DNA from: Pseudomonadota bacterium | Lineage (GTDB): Bacteria; Pseudomonadota; Gammaproteobacteria; Steroidobacterales; Steroidobacteraceae | Direction of reading: 5' to 3' | NCBI GenBank assembly: GCA_021808195.1 | Contig: JAKBCE010000129.1 | Span: 1 to 6,822, forward strand | Length of the DNA stretch: 6,822 bases | Translations under genes and position numbers: made by a program | Notes under the pieces: model-generated | Database searches by the model: none | What the model saw: the letters and a program-made list of their open reading frames with translations, nothing else | What the model was told of the DNA's origin: nothing | In this document: positions 6,193 through 6,822 of the stretch, piece by piece | How the letters are laid out: the number at the start of each line of letters is the position of its first letter | Position numbering within the stretch: position 1 is the first letter of the stretch

Positions 6193-6822
6193 CCCCACGA
6201 GTGTTCGTCCGCCGGTGTCCTCCGGGGGGCGACAAAGTCGAACACTATGCGACCGGCGCTGACCGCGGGTGTTCCCTGCCGACGGGAATTGCGATGGACC
6301 GTTCGCTGGGCACGACGGTGCGTGCGCCCCCCTTTCGTCGACTCCTCGGCACCGCCTGACTCCTGACACAGGTCCGGCGGTGGGGGGTCTTCAACGGCAC
6401 TCCGATTGAGAAACACCACTTGGAACCTGCAGTGATTGAACTCCCGACGAGCCGCGGGCGCGAGTGCAAACGGTGAGCGCAGATGGGCACTGGCCGTGCG
6501 CGACCGGGACCGAGGCCCCCTCGTGCTCCTGCGGCGACCCGGGAATCCGGCCGAATGCCCTCGGTGTGCGCCGAGTATCGACAGAGGCACCACGACGGCT
6601 CGCGCGTGCAGCACAGTCAAGACGAATCCGGACGGAACGGTTGCAGCCGGCCTCCGGCAGGGCCATGATCCGACTCTCGCGCCTCGAGGCCGGTTGCTGG
6701 GAAGCGGATGACGGGGCGCGCCGGGGGGATGACACCATCATCGTCGGACCGACGCTTGGCCGGCATGCGCTGCCGGGAACCGGAGATCGGAATGCGGCGG
6801 TGGGCCGTGGCCAGACCCCGTG
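6193..6822. other. Long stretch upstream of M61 with no convincing gene
   Basis: About 630 bases hold the M61 5' leader and, presumably, its promoter, though I found no clear -35/-10 pair. Several frames of 60-150 codons are open on both strands, but all translate to Arg/Ser/Pro/Ala-rich sequence without domain motifs, good ribosome sites or hydrophobic periodicity. A plus-strand frame from about 6708 runs off the right edge (starting MTGRAGG) and could be the start of a neighbouring gene, but it lacks a ribosome site and is too short to judge. Confidence 0.5.

Noticed and set aside
6200..6246. 8-bp inverted repeat (AGTGTTCG / CGAACACT) in the M61 leader, 31 bases apart
   Set aside because: An 8-bp match at this spacing is expected several times by chance in a window this size, and no second copy or operator context supports a binding site.
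6177..6620. 147-codon minus-strand open frame just upstream of and overlapping the M61 start
   Set aside because: Arg/Ser/Pro-rich low-information translation with no ribosome site; it covers the M61 leader and ribosome binding site.

Overview
The window is GC-rich (about 60-65% by eye) chromosomal sequence with strong GC3 bias, GTG starts and clear Shine-Dalgarno sites. It comes from a Gram-negative bacterium, because all three large products carry Sec/Tat/lipoprotein-type export signals and belong to families common in Pseudomonadota (Xanthomonadales-like, sphingomonad-like) and Acidobacteriota. I cannot place it more precisely from this sequence alone. No phage, transposon, CRISPR, tRNA or rRNA sequence is visible.

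Left half, plus strand: two tandem paralogous serine carboxypeptidase-like genes of peptidase family S10 (159-1775 and 1778-3415) are separated by 2 bases. The second gene's ribosome binding site lies inside the 3' end of the first. Both keep the Ser-Asp-His triad, the oxyanion-region NGGPG motif and the GESYG nucleophile elbow, but they differ in their export signals. The pair ends at a textbook intrinsic terminator (13-bp perfect stem, 5-base loop, T tract) at 3433-3474.

Middle, minus strand: a roughly 100-residue hypothetical protein (3700-4002) lies between the S10 pair and the next large gene. It is aromatic-rich and looks like a genuine folded protein, but I cannot name its family with certainty. 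The flanking stretches (3475-3699 and 4015-4260) hold no supportable gene; a perfect 10-bp hairpin lies at 4217-4240.

Right half, minus strand: a family M61 glycyl-aminopeptidase-like metallopeptidase (4261-6180, GTG start) has a signal peptide, an HExxH zinc site and a C-terminal PDZ domain. Upstream of it, 6181-6822 is about 640 bases without a convincing gene.

Taken together this is a small exported-peptidase locus. Two carboxypeptidase-like serine enzymes (trimming from the C-terminus) converge with an aminopeptidase-like metalloenzyme (trimming from the N-terminus), suggesting periplasmic or cell-surface peptide scavenging. That cooperation is inferred from adjacency and family. I see no clear sign of an undescribed system. 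The most distinctive points are the tandem duplication with divergent export signals, the nearly cysteine-free S10 enzymes, and the unassigned small protein.
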